A stretch of DNA of 64,000 nt, taken from positions 5,642,001-5,706,000 of the forward strand of contig NC_052665.1 of NCBI RefSeq assembly GCF_016802725.1. Reading direction: 5' to 3'. This document shows, piece by piece, positions 13,048-25,989 of this stretch. How positions within the stretch are numbered: position 1 is the stretch's first letter; the number at the start of each line of letters is the position of its first letter. The notes beneath the pieces are model-generated. The model ran no database searches. It was given only the letters and a program-made list of their open reading frames with translations, and had not been told where the DNA came from. Made by a program: the position numbers and the translations under genes. This DNA comes from Solenopsis invicta. Taxonomy: Eukaryota > Arthropoda > Insecta > Hymenoptera > Formicidae.

Positions 13048-13260
13048 CTCTCTAAATCGAAATCAGTGAAATTTTACTGATTTCACTGATTTACTGATTT
13101 TTTAATATGCACTGTCTTTCAGTGATAATATACTGATTCCGATTAGTGAGAATTTTCTCTTCTTAATCGGAATCACTCAATAGACAGTTAATATTCCTTA
13201 ATTATCATAGTCGTAAGCATTTCAAATCAGCAAATAATACACTGCTTCCGATTCAGAGAG
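13048..13260. mobile_element. MITE with CTCTCTAAATC-type termini, 213 bp
   Basis: The left end CTCTCTAAATCGAAATCAGTG matches the complement of the right end (CTCTCTGAATCGGAAGCAGTG) at 18 of 21 positions. The interior has several internal repeats of CACTGATT and GATTCCGATTA and no ORF. Its termini resemble those of the elements at 11921-12444 and 54069-54166. Confidence 0.7.
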
Positions 13261-16200
13261 TGTGACCTTTTTTTTTTATGATAACATTTTAAACTGAAGT
13301 AACTTCTTTTTTAAAATAGAAAGGCGAGTCGACAACTAGGATGTACGACTTTCTAGGAAGTTTTTTTTATTATTTATAGAAAAAAAATCATAATTTCGTT
13401 ATAAATCTTTAATGTAAGTATCGCTGTTGCAATTGTGAAAAGATTATTTAAACATATAAGATGAATCCTGGGATTTCATTAAAATTATGCATTTTTGGAA
13501 GACAAAGGTTAATTATTGAACACACAGGATTAGCCGACGAATTCCGGAATCAAATTGAGATTCAAGTATCGGTCGGATAATAGAATAATACGAAAGACGA
13601 AAATAGAAATGGACAGGAGAGAGAAATTTTGGACGGGGAGCGGATTTTTTTTGCGGTACCCTCGAGGACGACGGATTCGCGGGAGCAGCAGCCGAGAGGC
13701 GCTCGTTCGCTCGCTCGCGGTCTTTCGAAAGTGATGACCCCGCGAGCGGTAAAGGTGCGTGCGTGCCGCTTCCTCCTCGGAAAGCATTTTATACGTATGG
13801 AACAACACTAATGCGATGGAGATTAGCTTACCTGGGTTCCCATGAACTATTTTTGAGCTTAATCGTTGCGCTGATCTGCTGTTATACGCCGTACATACAC
13901 ACGCGGGCTGCGTTGTAACAGATAATTACTCCCCGTCGCGGAGGATAGACGTTCCTGGATCGCTAATGAGGCCCCTCCCCCCTCTCCTCCCCCCCCCTGG
14001 AATATTATCGATGCGTATACGGTAGCGTGCTCGCAACACCGTCCTTCTTCTCCCCCGGCCAATATGAATTTTCTTTCCGGAACGCCGCCGCCGTCGTCAG
14101 GAAACGCCCGTGTGTTTTCCAAGGAGCAGAGATAAGATGCGGACGCGCGTTACTTCTCCGTTCACTTCCGTGACCCGAAGTCGCAACACCTTTTTGCGCG
14201 AGGGAGAAATTTTCTTACTCGAAAACTCATTATTTAACCCTTATATTCCCTATATTTCGTGCCCGACCGATTCTCGTTCGCACAAGCTCCTCACGAGTTC
14301 GATAGATCAAATTATAATTTTTATTATTATATTTTAATATATTTATATATACTGCATTTCATTATTTTCTTAAGTGAAGTTTTAAAATTAAAGACGTTCG
14401 TGAATTTCTAGAGATTATTCGAACCATTTTAAATAGATGAGGAAAATGAACGGATTCGAGATATGCTCAGGATGGTAGGGATGAGCATGCACCGGTTTGA
14501 GCATGCTGTCGCAAGGGTTAATTTTGGATTAATCGAGAAATCTAATGACTGGAATACTCGCGACCCTTCGAAGGATCGTTCCTCCCGTTCGCTTCCGTTC
14601 GAGCCGTTCGTCACTCGTGAACGCGTATCGCGAATCGTCTGGGTCACAGGTGAGAGATTAAAGAGTCGTTCTTTTCGACCTCTCTCCCTCAATCTCCGTT
14701 TCTCTCTCCAGTTGAGAGCTCACGTGGAAACGGACTCGTACTCGCACGCAACCGTAATGGTCGTCATCGATTGAGGCGCGTTGATAGAAATTCGCGAAAT
14801 TCTCTCGATTGACGTTGAATCAAGCGACTCGAGTTTTACCCGAGTTTCAGGCATATAAAAATCTCGCGATTGAAAATTAATTGTCCGCAGACAACAGAAT
14901 TGAGAGAATACGCGCGCGCACGTACGTTACATATGCAACCGCGGTGTACGAATTTCCTTTTTTTTATTCATCGCGTGGCTCAAATAATGAGCTCGCTAAA
15001 ATCGTACGGCAAAAACTGTTGCAACGTCGGAAGTGGCAATGCCCGGCGAGCGTACGGTTCTCAAAGGGTTAATTGGGCATAGTAACTCTTCAGGTGACCA
15101 AGCTCCATGGGAGTGTGACGGAAAGAACCCGGTTTCGTGCGCGGAATTAAGTACAGTACCCACGTCTCTGTTTATAACGCCTTATAGGCGAGCGCGTCTT
15201 CTCATTCACCTTGCGACAGCGAAGTATGGAATGACCTTGCGCATCGATGTTCATTACACCTTGCCGACATCAAAATGTATCACCGCGTAATGTGTATATA
15301 ACGCGCCTCTGTCTGCGCCTTGGTGTATGTACGCAGTTATCGTAGATTTATCCTTATCGCTTTACATCAATGAAAATGAGAGAATAGGAAAATAGAATTT
15401 TATTTTATTTTTCGATAAGTATTTCTTACGAAAAGAAAGTGATTATAACTGGAAAGCGCGTGTTACAAACTCTTTCATTTACCCATATTGGATAACTGCG
15501 TAACAGCGATTAATTGCGAATTTAATCAATATTTATAATAATTACCCAATTATTTGATTTAATAATTATAATAATGAACCAATAAAGTCGTTATTATATT
15601 TATATTAATTAAACAATTGAACTATCATTAAATTAACAAATTTACAGTCGCAAATGTGGAAAACAGAGGCTTTTCAAATTAAAGGCTCTAATTAAATAAC
15701 ATACCAAAAATGGGAATCTGTTTATGTTTTATGCGGGAACTTTTAGATTTAGCTTTGTCATAGCGACTTATTTGTATAAGAACGCACTACTGTGTACGTG
15801 TGTCCTCGTATATACGGTCGTTTAAAACCGATGGCACACCGATTGTACTCGGAACCCGAGCCTTCATTATACGCCGTCTCCAATCACGTGTGACAAATTA
15901 TTCCCGCGTCACTTCCTCTAGCGCGCCGACGAGATTTCCACGGGGTACGACCTGGAAGACAGCCGTCTGGTAGGCCGTACCCAATTCTATATACGCGTCG
16001 ACATTTGAAATAACAACGAAATGACAATCACAATTAATCGCATCCGATTCCACGAAGCTGTGGTTATAAATAAAAAAAAAAAAGAAGAAGAAACAAAACT
16101 CATTTCGCGCAGCTAATTTTTCTTTTTTTTTTTTCAACCGGAATCTTGCTTAATTTTGCTCGCAGAGTCATCGGAATGTTTAAAAGTTAATTTCTTCCCG

Positions 16201-19200
16201 CGTAGTTTTTGCCGCGGAGAAGTGTATTCTCCAATTTCTCACGGTGTGCTCGAGGAGTGGCGGAACGTTGCGCGATAAAATTTAACCTCTGGCGCGTGTT
16301 CCAATCGAATTTTCGACGGCTATAGGTATCGCATCGCGACACGATTCAGTGCGTTTCACGAACGAGAGATGAGAGCCGAAGGACATTGCGCGTCCCGGAT
16401 GCAAATGCTCTCGCCGACGGCGCGGCGCGGCGCGGTGCAGCGCGGCGGCGTCAGATTGGAATATAGGATATACAAAAGAGAGAGAAAAAAGGAGGAAAAA
16501 AGGTATCATCCTTGCGTGTCGGAACCGCGTAGCGAGAGCCGCGCCGCGCCGCGCGGCTGAGGTCGAGGAGCAGCGCGGTGCGGCCGAGGCGGCGCGCATA
16601 AGTCAGCACCAGGATATTTCGTCATTTCCTGCTTCTCACGCGATACAATCTAAATTAACTATGTTCGCTTGGCTAGGCCTCCTCCCTCGCACGGAGAGGC
16701 TCGCATCTCTCAAGAAAATTTCTTATTTCCTAGCGAGGAGGGCCGCCGCCGCCACCGCCGCCGTCGCGCGAGGAACGCGAGGGGACGTCAAGCGGCGTCG
16801 AGAGGACGAAGACGAGGAGGATGAAGAACCGCGCCGCACCGGGGCTTTCACAACGTTCCCGTTTTGCGTCGCCAAGTGAGTAAGTTGCCGCTCGCATTCT
16901 CTTCATCACTCGCACTTGGAAAATCGGCCTTTAATGTCTCCTCCCGGCCGGAAGTGAGAATACGCGATGCTCCCGAAAAGAGACCAGGCTCTCGGTTTTC
17001 CTAGATCACCTCAATTTCCATAAAAGGAAGGGGGGAGCGACGTAACGAGGCATGTACAGATACACGAAACTGATTTCTATTATTAACTGACGAAGAACAC
17101 ATCGAGAGATCTTTAAACGTTTCGTCTCGCGGCGCGAAGAAAAACAGAGAAAAAGAGAGAGAGAGAGAGAGAAAAAAAGAGATTCGCGGAAGAAAAAGTT
17201 GAAACGCGTATACCACGGTTTACGTTCACACACCGGACCGGTTGCCAACTCGACTGTGACTTTTGCGAATTCCACGGGATTCTAATTTGTGCCTATCCTC
17301 GGGGAGAGGCCGTTTTACGGCTCGAACGATGCAGTCGCGGAGGAAGTAGGGCGTAAAGTGCCTTGAACTTTGAACCGCGCGGCTCTTGTTTTTTTTTTTT
17401 TTTTTTCTTTTTAAACGTCGGTCGCGAACGGGAAACTCCGCGGGAAATGTCCACGGCGCGGCGGTGGCCTGTCGGGGCCGCATAATTTAACGTTCTTGGC
17501 GTTATTAACAATATTAATCGTGAAAAAGTGAAACTTGACACAAGAACAATATATTCTTGATTACTTCATCTCTTTTACTCTCAAAACTTTCCCACGATGT
17601 TAATAATAAATCACGCGCGGGACGTCATCGAGATGATATCCCGGTTCCAAATAATTTTTTTTTTTACGTTTCCCCGGATATTGGGATCGAGTTTTCTCGA
17701 TTTTCCGCAAGTTTCTTTCGTTAAACTGAAACCGGTGGTTTTCGCCACCGGCGGCTGATCGCGCAATTCGGGATTGCGGCATCGAGGCGGCGAGAGAGCT
17801 CTCCGGTCCACCTGGCTTCTCCGTCGATTCGTCTGACCAGCGATGGACCGCATCACTTGCCGAGTGTGGCCCCTCGATACTTCCGCCTCGCTTTCTCGGT
17901 AACGCGATTAGACTCCGTATAATGCGCGTTAAATACTCCGTGGGCAAGATGGGAATCCTATGGGAATCGACGATTAAGAAGCAACGACACGCGCGATGAT
18001 CACGATCGGACGGGCATTTGCAATTTTGTAATTACGATCGCACGATTAAATCGCGTTTTTCCTTGGAATCCGAGACACACGGGCGTGCTTGGCGAACATC
18101 AAAGAACGCGCGAGGCGAACGGGCGAAAAGAAAGGAGATGATATCGGCCACGAGTGTGTTAACTGCGGAAATGTTGTGGCGTGGCGGAGAACACACGGCG
18201 GGTGGAGAAGGCGTAACTGACCATGGTGCAAATACACACGCGTTCGTAGAAAAACGGGGATTACCGGTGTTTCGCGTGAAACGGGCGTGCGACGACGACG
18301 ACGACGACGACGACGACGCTCCTCTTTTCCGTCCCAACGCGCAGCCCGCTCGTTCCATTATTTAACCAACGCTATCGCGGGGGAGGGAGCATCGACTTCA
18401 ATTCTCACGAAAAACAGACTTTGCTCTCAAGTATTCAATATCAATTTCATTGAAGAAAGCTAAACGCATCGTTTGATGTCGCGACTCTCATAAATTGGCA
18501 TTTCTCAAATGGAGTCCGATCGCGCGCGCACGCACGTATACGCACGTATACGCACGCGGGCAGGCGTATGTACGCGGCGCGATCGGCCGTGCCGGTGGCG
18601 TTTCTAACAAATTAACGGCCGATATCTCCGTCGTTTACCCTGCTCCTTTGCCTTCTGGCTCCACCTCCCGGCTCCGAGCGAGCGGGCCGGCCCGTGAGAG
18701 GAGCGCGCGCGCGGCGACGAGGCCAACATCCAGCATGCGCGCGGGCGCGCTCGTACTCGCGCTCGAGTACGAGCGTCTGCGCCCGCGCGGGAGAGAGATC
18801 ATTTTTGCCACGTATTTGCAAACTGAATAATAAATACCGCGGAATATATACGCGAAAGAGCAGCGCGTTCCGCCTTCACGCAGCTCGCGCTCGCCGCGGA
18901 TTGGTCGCGCCGGCCGCGAGGGGACGGCGATACCCATTCGCCGTCTCGCTCTCCTCCGCTCCTCTCTTCGCCGCTGGACCTACTTTGTACATACACGCAC
19001 ACGCGCGCGCGACCTGGATGCATGCACGTGCACGGCGGAGCACGCGGGGAGGGGACTCGTCGCTGCATATGCGCTTCTACGCTGTGTGCATCGCGTGTAT
19101 CTCTCTCTCCCTCTCCCTCTCCTTCCTTCTATCTTGCAACTTTGCTCGTTCTTTCTCTCTCTATCTTCCTCTCCGCTCTCGCCGCGGATAGATGTGGCGT

Positions 19201-20094
19201 TCGGCTCGAGCGAATCCGTCTCCCTTCGACCCCTTGCTTTGCTTCTGAGTCTCTTTTTCTCTTTTTTTTTGCTCTCTCCTCTCTGCAGATCTTTCTCTAT
19301 TTTCCTTCGTCGCTTATTGGCTCTCTCTTGTCTATTCGCCTCTTTTTATCTCTCATTGTGCGTACGTCTTTTATTGTTTATTTGTATTCCGTTTTTGGTT
19401 TTTGTATCTTTACTTAATTACGTTTTTTTTTTACTTTTATACTGTGCACTAAGATTTTCTTTTTTGCTAGAATACAATAAATTTTTTCTCTTCTTTTTCT
19501 TCCTTTACATTTGATCTTAATATCTGAATGTAATGTATAGTTTATGTTTATCGTATTCATTTCCTTCTTTTCCGTATATATCAAATTTTGCTTTTTTTTT
19601 CTTTCTCTATCTATTTCTCCTTTCGGCCCTCATATGTCCAAAAACGTACGCGCCCGCATAAACGTCCGAACGAACACATATCCGTTTCGTGGCTTTGCTG
19701 TATCATCGATTGAATCGGTTCTCCTCAGCTGCATTCGTATACATACCACTGGCTTTTCTAAATCTAAATCTATCGCGAACGTTAATCGACGCAGCGACAA
19801 AATCGCATGGCTAGAACAGTCTGTGCTGGAGAAAAATTGATACACATTCGATAGAAATATTTACTTAAAGAATGTATTTATAAAAAATACTATTTCAAAT
19901 AAGTATCTTGTGCAGGAAATATAAAAAAAAACAATTAGCATTTAGTGTATATTTATTTGATATTAGATATTTATTTTACATTTTGATATATCATGGATAA
20001 ATAACTTTACTCCGTTTTCTATTGTTTATTCATTATTCTCTATTTCTTAAAAGTACAGAATAGAAAATAGTACACTTATTTATTCGTGACACAT
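13261..20094. other. Non-genic DNA; CpG-rich blocks and AT-rich islands
   Basis: No recognisable gene. 13550-15330, 16140-17500 and 17600-19200 are CpG-rich; 15380-15720 and 19400-20090 are AT-rich. An (ACG)n run lies at 18290-18318, A/T homopolymers at 16070-16135 and 17390-17410, and pyrimidine-rich sequence at 19090-19620. A minus-strand consensus donor (CAG|GTAAGC) at 13830-13831 has no identifiable exon beside it. Confidence 0.5.
18290..18318. repeat. (ACG)n microsatellite
   Basis: About nine to ten ACG units. Confidence 0.95.
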
Positions 20095-20689
20095 CGAAGT
20101 GTAAATCAACATGCGTGCTCGATTTTTATTAATCGTACACTGAGAAAAAAAATTGGTTAAAAAACTAAAATATTTAGTCCGATATGCACAACTAAACATT
20201 GGATTGATTCAACAATTATTTAGTTGCACAACAAAAGATGTCGTTTATTTATATTAATCATTCCAATTTTTTAACTAAGAATTAATTAAATCAACTCAAT
20301 ATTTAGTCGTGCGTATCGGACTAAATATTTTAGTTTTTCAACCAATTTTTTTTCTCAGTGTACATATATTCAAAATTTTTTGATCTAAATAATAATAATA
20401 AGAAAAAAAGAAGTAAAACGCAAATTAATAAAATAAAAATAAGAATAAAAAAATCTCAAATTAGTAGCACAAATTAATTCACGAATTTAGTTATTTTCTA
20501 ATCGAAATGTAAATTAACACGCGTGCTCGATTTTTATTAATCGTACATATATTCGAAATTTTTTGATCTAATTAATAATAATAAGAAATAAAAAAAAGTA
20601 AAACGCAGATTAATAATATAGAAATAAGAATAAAAAAATCTCAAATTACTAGCACAAATTAATTCACAAATTTAGTTATTTTCTAATCG
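20095..20689. repeat. Tandem duplication, one copy carrying a MITE
   Basis: Two direct copies of a unit of about 185 bp: 20095-20502 (interrupted by the MITE at 20138-20360) and 20503-20689. Both begin CGAA(G/A)TGTAAAT(C/T)AAC and share GCGTGCTCGATTTTTATTAA, then AGTAAAACGCA and AGCACAAATTAATTCAC. The copies differ by scattered substitutions and small indels. Confidence 0.85.
20138..20360. mobile_element. MITE, CACTGAGAAAAA family, with TA duplication
   Basis: The element begins CACTGAGAAAAAAAATTGG and ends with the exact complement. The arms continue through ACTAAAATATTTAGTCCGAT for about 55 bp with few mismatches. TA is duplicated at 20136-20137 and 20361-20362. The neighbouring tandem copy (20503-20689) has the uninterrupted site CGTACATATATT at about 20534-20545, so both the boundaries and the TA target are directly visible. 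No ORF is present, so it was mobilised in trans, most likely by a Tc1/mariner-type transposase (inference). Confidence 0.9.
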
Positions 20690-22329
20690 AAATAGCACAA
20701 GAACGGAAGAAAACAATTTCTATATGGAGTAGAGATATATCATCGAAGGAATTGATAATAAGAAGCAACACGAAATATTGTATCAATAATAATACGCGCG
20801 CGAGCACGTTCCCTGCTGCAGAGACTTCATTTCGTTTTAGGGATTGTTCAGCCGAATAGCATAAATATTTATGCACATACGCAAGCATTACGCGCTTGCC
20901 AGCGCATTAACGAGCACAATGCACTTATATCGTTTCATATACATACCAGCCGCTCAGGTGAGTGACGGCCGCCCGAGCATGATGTTCCTCTCAGTTTATT
21001 TTACGGTTTCTTACGGTTGTCGCTTTCTTTCGTTTACCATCGCTTCTGTGTTCCATCTCTATTTTTATATACCTCGCGAAGACGCGATAATACGTACGGA
21101 GTGTCCGGTGAAAGGCGGTACAATCGATCAAGACGTCGCTCGCGGATCGATCTGCGACGAGACGTACGAAAAACGTAGGATAGATTTAGAAAGTTTGATC
21201 TATTTTTTTTTTATTAGTTTGTATCTTTAGTCCCGCCTCCTCTTCGTAGTACTCATGCGTCTCTCTCTCTCTCTCTCTCTTTCTTTCTCTAGATCGAAAC
21301 AGACGATTTCCGGCAACTCGCTAAATTATACGCACGAGGGATTAGCGCGAGAAACTTTTTTTAAACGTTGCGTTTTTTGCGTTCGCGCTCCATGAGGTGA
21401 GACAGCCGCGTCATCGAGATTGGTATCGATCGTATTTATCGAAAGAGCAGTCGGTGCGCAGGCAAGCCGAGTGAATTAACGCGGTATCGCCCCGTATCCC
21501 CTCGATTTGCTTTATAATCTTTTAAATATTCAGTTTGTACGGTCGGTTTTACATTCACTACAGCGTATCGGCCGCTACGCTACGCGAACCCGCGTGTGTA
21601 CTAATTTATACCGCGGCGATTATCATATACGGATCGCAGATCGACCTGCGATCGGTTTTTCTCGGAGAGAGGAGAAATCCGCTCTTGAATCATTCTTAAT
21701 TAAGCTCGGTCGGGAGTAAAATCACGGAAGGGAGAAGTGAGAGAGAACAAAAGAGAGCCTAACTGTCTGCGGTCGCAGCGTCGTCGTCGCGTTAAGTGTG
21801 CACGATTATCGGAAGCGATACTCTTTCCGACGTTTACCCTTCGAAGAAAATTCAATCCACCTAATACTCGCCGCGAGGAAGAGAACGGTAGAGAATTCTA
21901 CGCAACAGGCTTGTTTACGCTCATTTGCGACGCTTGATTTTGCGCTCGCGGAATAATTAGCATGCGTTTCTCCCCCACTCGTCATACACACTTTACTCCT
22001 CTTACTTATTTACGGGATAAAGTTCGACGTAACGAAGCGTCGGACGTTAACGAAGCGTTAAAGCGAGGCAGGTGGGTTGCATTAATGCAACACCGGGAGG
22101 AATATAAATCGCGCAATCGCGAAAGGTCGCATTAATAGTAATAATAACATGGATAAAAATATGCGATTTTTCTCCGACGAGAACAACGCGCGCGCGGAGC
22201 CGCGCTCGCACCGTAGTTTATATTTAGACTCGCGCTTAGAGCGAATTTATAGTCATTGCTATCGGGATCCTTTATGCACCGTCCCTTGGCGATATTGCGG
22301 TGTGCCTACACTCCTCTAACACTCTAGGC
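20690..22329. other. Non-genic DNA
   Basis: Mixed composition with no recognisable gene. A CT run lies at 21257-21280. A perfect-looking donor CAG|GTGAGT with GT at 20958 has no identifiable exon upstream. Confidence 0.45.
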
Positions 22330-22585
22330 CGGCGGTTCTCAAACCTTTTTTCGCTCGCGGCGCGCTATTGTCCGCCTCAGAGCGGAGCGGAGGCTACCCT
22401 CGTGCGAAGCGGATTCGCGGATGCTGCGTTATTATTTTTACGTTTACCCTTTCAGGCGGGGGTCGAAGGGGAGAAAATGGAAAAAACAAGTGAAATTAGG
22501 TATAGATCCTTCTCATCTCACATCGCTCGTACGATGACCACCACGCCGAAATCTCGTTAGGCGACGCGCCCTTTGAGAGTCACTG
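22330..22585. mobile_element. hAT-like non-autonomous element
   Basis: The left end is CGGCGGTTCTCAAACC. The right end, read on the other strand, is CAGTGACTCTCAAAGG, giving an imperfect inverted repeat of 16 bp. The flanking 8-mers CTCTAGGC (22322-22329) and CTCCAGAC (22586-22593) agree at 6 of 8 positions and match the nTCTAGAn target preference known for Buster/Charlie-type hAT elements. The 256-bp interior lacks a transposase. The mismatched ends and target copies suggest an old insertion. Confidence 0.6.
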
Positions 22586-22593
22586 CTCCAGAC

Positions 22594-23931
22594 GTTAGAG
22601 AAAGAGAGAGTACATCGTACGTCTATAATCTCTCGGTATTTTTCTTTTTTTCACGCGCGTGTGATGACACCCACGTGGTCTCGAGCTGCCGCCGGCGCGT
22701 CGCGTCGCGCCGCGCCGCTCCGCGCGCTCGCTCGCGCTCGCGAGCGATTCGCATGGAGCCACCAGCCGATATCTATATGGTCGCAACCTTTCTCCTCTCT
22801 CGTGTGCTAATCAATCTGCGTGGCTTCCTACGCATTTCGATTACGTAAATGCGCACGGGCATTGTGCGAGTGAGACCGCGGCGCGAAAATTTAAAAAGGC
22901 GAAATCAGGAATCCGCGCCTCGCATTCCGGCGCGCGCTCGCCCGATCCCCGCGTGCGAAACGGCCTCTGCCTCTGGCCGGCCTCCTCCGTCTTGGCCGCG
23001 ATATCTCTCATATTCCAATGACATTTGCGGATACGTATGGAGCCCCGCGCGAGGATCGACTGTCGAAACGCGCGCGCAATAGATCGTGCACTTTACGTTT
23101 ACACGCGCAAAGTTATTAGCACGCTCGAGCGGAGCGGAGGCGGCGCGAATCGCCGTCGAAACGATTAAATTCAATCCAATCCAATCTAATCTTTGGGGGA
23201 GGGAGGGAGGAAGGGGGCATGTAATTAATTAGAAACGCGCTCGGCGTGTGGATAAAAGGTGGATGAAACAAATCGCGCCGGGGCATTTCTTATCCGTCGA
23301 TGCGCTTTCGAGCGTCTCTCTTTTTCCGAACGTCTTTCCCATCCTCGGAGGATATTTCTCAAAATTCGTCGCCCGAGGCACCGCCTACTCCGCTTAAATA
23401 CGCCTTCGCGCGCATCTCCCATAATTTTTTTTTGTTTTTTCCTCTCTTCTTCGCGGAACTTTCGCGGCGATGGCGACGACGGCGAGAAGAGAAGATGCGC
23501 GCCGCCAATGCACGGGCGGATCCGCGCGCGCGCCCGCGCGCGCGCGCGAAGCTGCGCTACGCTCGCGCGGTGGTGCCTCGAGGGGGCACGCTCGAGCGTA
23601 CGCTTACTCGCACGGGGCACCTTCTCCCGCCAGGTACACCCGTGTCTCTCCACCAACACATATCTAGCGGGCACATTCACAAGGGCGCACATGTACACAC
23701 GTGCACGCTTAGGCCCGCTTCCTCCTCGTACGTACACGCTCGACCGGCCGCGCAGCACCGAGGTACCGCCGTCGCCGCCGCCACTGGCCGGTCGCCGATG
23801 CTAAGCTAGAACTCTCGTGGTGGTTCGCCGTACCGCTCGCCGCGCGCCGCACCGCACCACGCCGGGCCCCGGCCCGGCCCGAGTAGCAAGTCACCTCCGC
23901 TCACCTCGGCGGAGCGCGCGCGCCCGACTTC
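22594..23931. other. CpG-rich non-genic DNA
   Basis: Very GC-rich with many CG steps and an alternating CG run at 23523-23548 that could adopt Z-DNA. The overlapping open frames on both strands (for example 23225-23758 minus and 23259-23804 plus) are arginine/alanine/proline-rich products of composition with no recognisable domain. Confidence 0.45.
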
Positions 23932-23935
23932 AGTT
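23930..23935 (+). promoter_or_regulatory. Initiator-like TCAGTT
   Basis: TCAGTT matches the arthropod Inr and lies in the CpG-rich block. A DPE-like AGTCGT follows, but at about +18 rather than the usual +28, so core-promoter support is weak. It was considered only because a usable donor (24837) and a good acceptor (30760) lie between it and the Sox start codon. Confidence 0.25.
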
Positions 23936-24836
23936 CGCGCTCGGCCCGAGTCGTTGTGCAGCACGGGACGTCGGTGCAGCAGGCAAGCAGGCGAAGCGAA
24001 GCGGGCAGGCAGGCGGACAGGCAGGCTGATGGGCCGGCCGCTGTCGCGAGCGCGGCCCGACGACGACGACGACGACGACGACGACACGCAACGCACGCAT
24101 GTACGCGTTGCTGCTGCTTCTGCTGCTGTTACCACCGCTGTTGCTGCCAGTGGACCCGCGTGCGCGTGATACACGAGAGCGAGAGGGAGATTGACGGACA
24201 CACGTGACACACGGGATTACCGCGTGCGCGGTGCTAAAACGACAGTGAGATCGCGGGAGAGCGACGACGACGACGACGACGCTGTCGAGGACTCGGCCTG
24301 GTGGTGATCCTCTTTACCCTGTAGGATTTCGGATATCCATTTTGGGATTAAAAGTAGAAAGAGAGAGAGAAAGAGAGGACGCGGAAGATCCGCCTGGCGA
24401 GTGCCACCGCAGGGATTCCTGCGCAGGAACGGAGCGCGGTATTATGTCACACTCCCACGCGAGCGACGGCCACCGCTGCCGTTCCTATCGCCGTCGCTTC
24501 TGCCGTCGTCGCTGTTGCTGCTGCTGCTGCTGCAAGGCCCAACATCCTCGTCGCTTGACACTTCCGTGCAACGCTTGACGGATCACACGCGCGCGCGCGC
24601 GCGTGCGCGTGCACCCTATTGTGAATGTTGTATACACAGTGCACAGTCGTATCATCGTTACACGAGACGTTCATAATTTGACAGTGACACCTCCGCTCTC
24701 TCTCGCGCGACCCACGTTCGATTCTTTTCCGGTGTTCCTCCCGCCGACTCTCGACTCGTTCCTACGGATCGTTCGCCGCCTCAATCATCCGCTTCGCCGT
24801 CCAACTTGGAGCCCTCGTGGGAGTAAGGCGACAAAG
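23932..24836 (+). other. Candidate 5' non-coding exon of Sox15
   Basis: CpG-rich sequence with (GAC)n at 24059-24085 and 24264-24281, (CTG)n near 24510-24533 and an alternating CG/TG run at 24588-24612. It ends AAAG|GTAAAC, an acceptable donor. Several short ATG-initiated frames (for example at 24028 and 24447) have no protein similarity I recognise and would be upstream ORFs if transcribed. Linking it to Sox15 is inference from position and splice signals only. Confidence 0.25.
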
Positions 24837-25696
24837 GTAAACTGAGAGAAAGAGAGAGAGAGAGAGAGAGAAAAGTCATTTGGCGCGCGCGTTTTCTACG
24901 AGCGAAACCCGATCGCTCGCGCGGTGTCACGTATCGGGTATGGCACGCGATACGCGACGACAACGGCGGCGGGAATTGTCGCATGACAATCCGCTCGACT
25001 CCGCTCGATTCCGCTCGACTCTGTCGCGCCGCGCTCAGCCGCGCCGTATCGGCCCGGCTCGGCGAATCGATCGTGACGCCAGGGTATGAAATCGGTAATG
25101 AGCTGTAAATCTCCAGCGAGTACCTCGGGCCGCGTGTGCGGGTGAGTCACACGTCACGAATACCGACGATCCCCGCGGACACACACGTACACACATACGG
25201 GAGACACGTATAATATACGTAGACGGCACCTTCCTTCGGTATTCTTTCGCCTTCGGTAGAAAATCGAAGGAAAGGATAATAAGCGAGAAATACACTCTCT
25301 CTTACCCGCCGGCCGGTTCCGTGGTTGGCCGCGCGCGCGTGGGCGTAAACGAGAGAGAAAGAGAGGAAAACGCTCGGGAGAGAAGGCGAGCGAGAGGGAG
25401 AGCGCGCCGCAGCGTGTATAGGCGATTTTCTGAAAAGAAAAAATCTACGGTGAAACCTTCGTTAACGTTCTCGGTTTAGACCCGCGTACACACGTGCCGT
25501 CCATCGCCCGCGGGAGGTAATCCCGTTTCGATCGGATCGATTCGCCCCGAAAGAATCGTCATTACGCGGCGAAAGCGGCCCGTAGCGACGTCCAGACGTC
25601 GTGAGAGAATCATCGGCGTCGGAAAATTATCGTTGGCTCTCGCGATCGTCTCCATCGGCAACGGTTACTCGCTCGATACGTCGAGAAAAAGAAACG

Positions 25697-25698
<2 letters not shown>

Positions 25699-25729
<31 letters not shown>
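25699..25729. repeat. (GA)n microsatellite
   Basis: About 15 uninterrupted GA units. Confidence 0.95.
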
Positions 25730-25731
<2 letters not shown>

Positions 25732-25777
25732 TTTATTGTATTGTCTAAAAAAGAATTTTATTGTGTTACCTAAAGAT

Positions 25778-25887
25778 TTAGCCAGATACGGATCAACAAA
25801 TAATTTTATGTGAAACTATCAAAATAGTTATGTAATACGTTTAAAGCATGATGACACTGTTTCGAAAAGTTGACATTTTAGCAACCA
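25778..25887. repeat. Dispersed repeat, related to 52824-52945
   Basis: The block AGATACGGATCA..AAATAATTTTATG, then TCAAAATAGTTATGTA, GATGA and GTTGACATT aligns in order with 52824-52945 (AGATACAGATCA, AAATAATTTTATG, TCAAAATAATTATGTA, GATGA, TTTTGACATT). It is an old interspersed repeat of unknown class with no ends identified. Confidence 0.55.
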
Positions 25888-25989
25888 GCTTAAATACAAA
25901 TGAATTTTTTTTTACGATTTAACATAATTTTCAAATTTCAGCAAAATTCTTCTCTCCGTGTTGTTTTCGATGTGACAATTTAACGATCG

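Noticed and set aside
18694..19514. Plus-strand frames of 131-165 codons with hydrophobic stretches
   Set aside because: The hydrophobic Ser/Leu/Phe strings come from a pyrimidine-rich tract, not from membrane-protein coding.
23225..24210. Several Arg/Ala/Pro-rich frames on both strands
   Set aside because: Compositional products of very CpG-rich DNA; no conserved motif.
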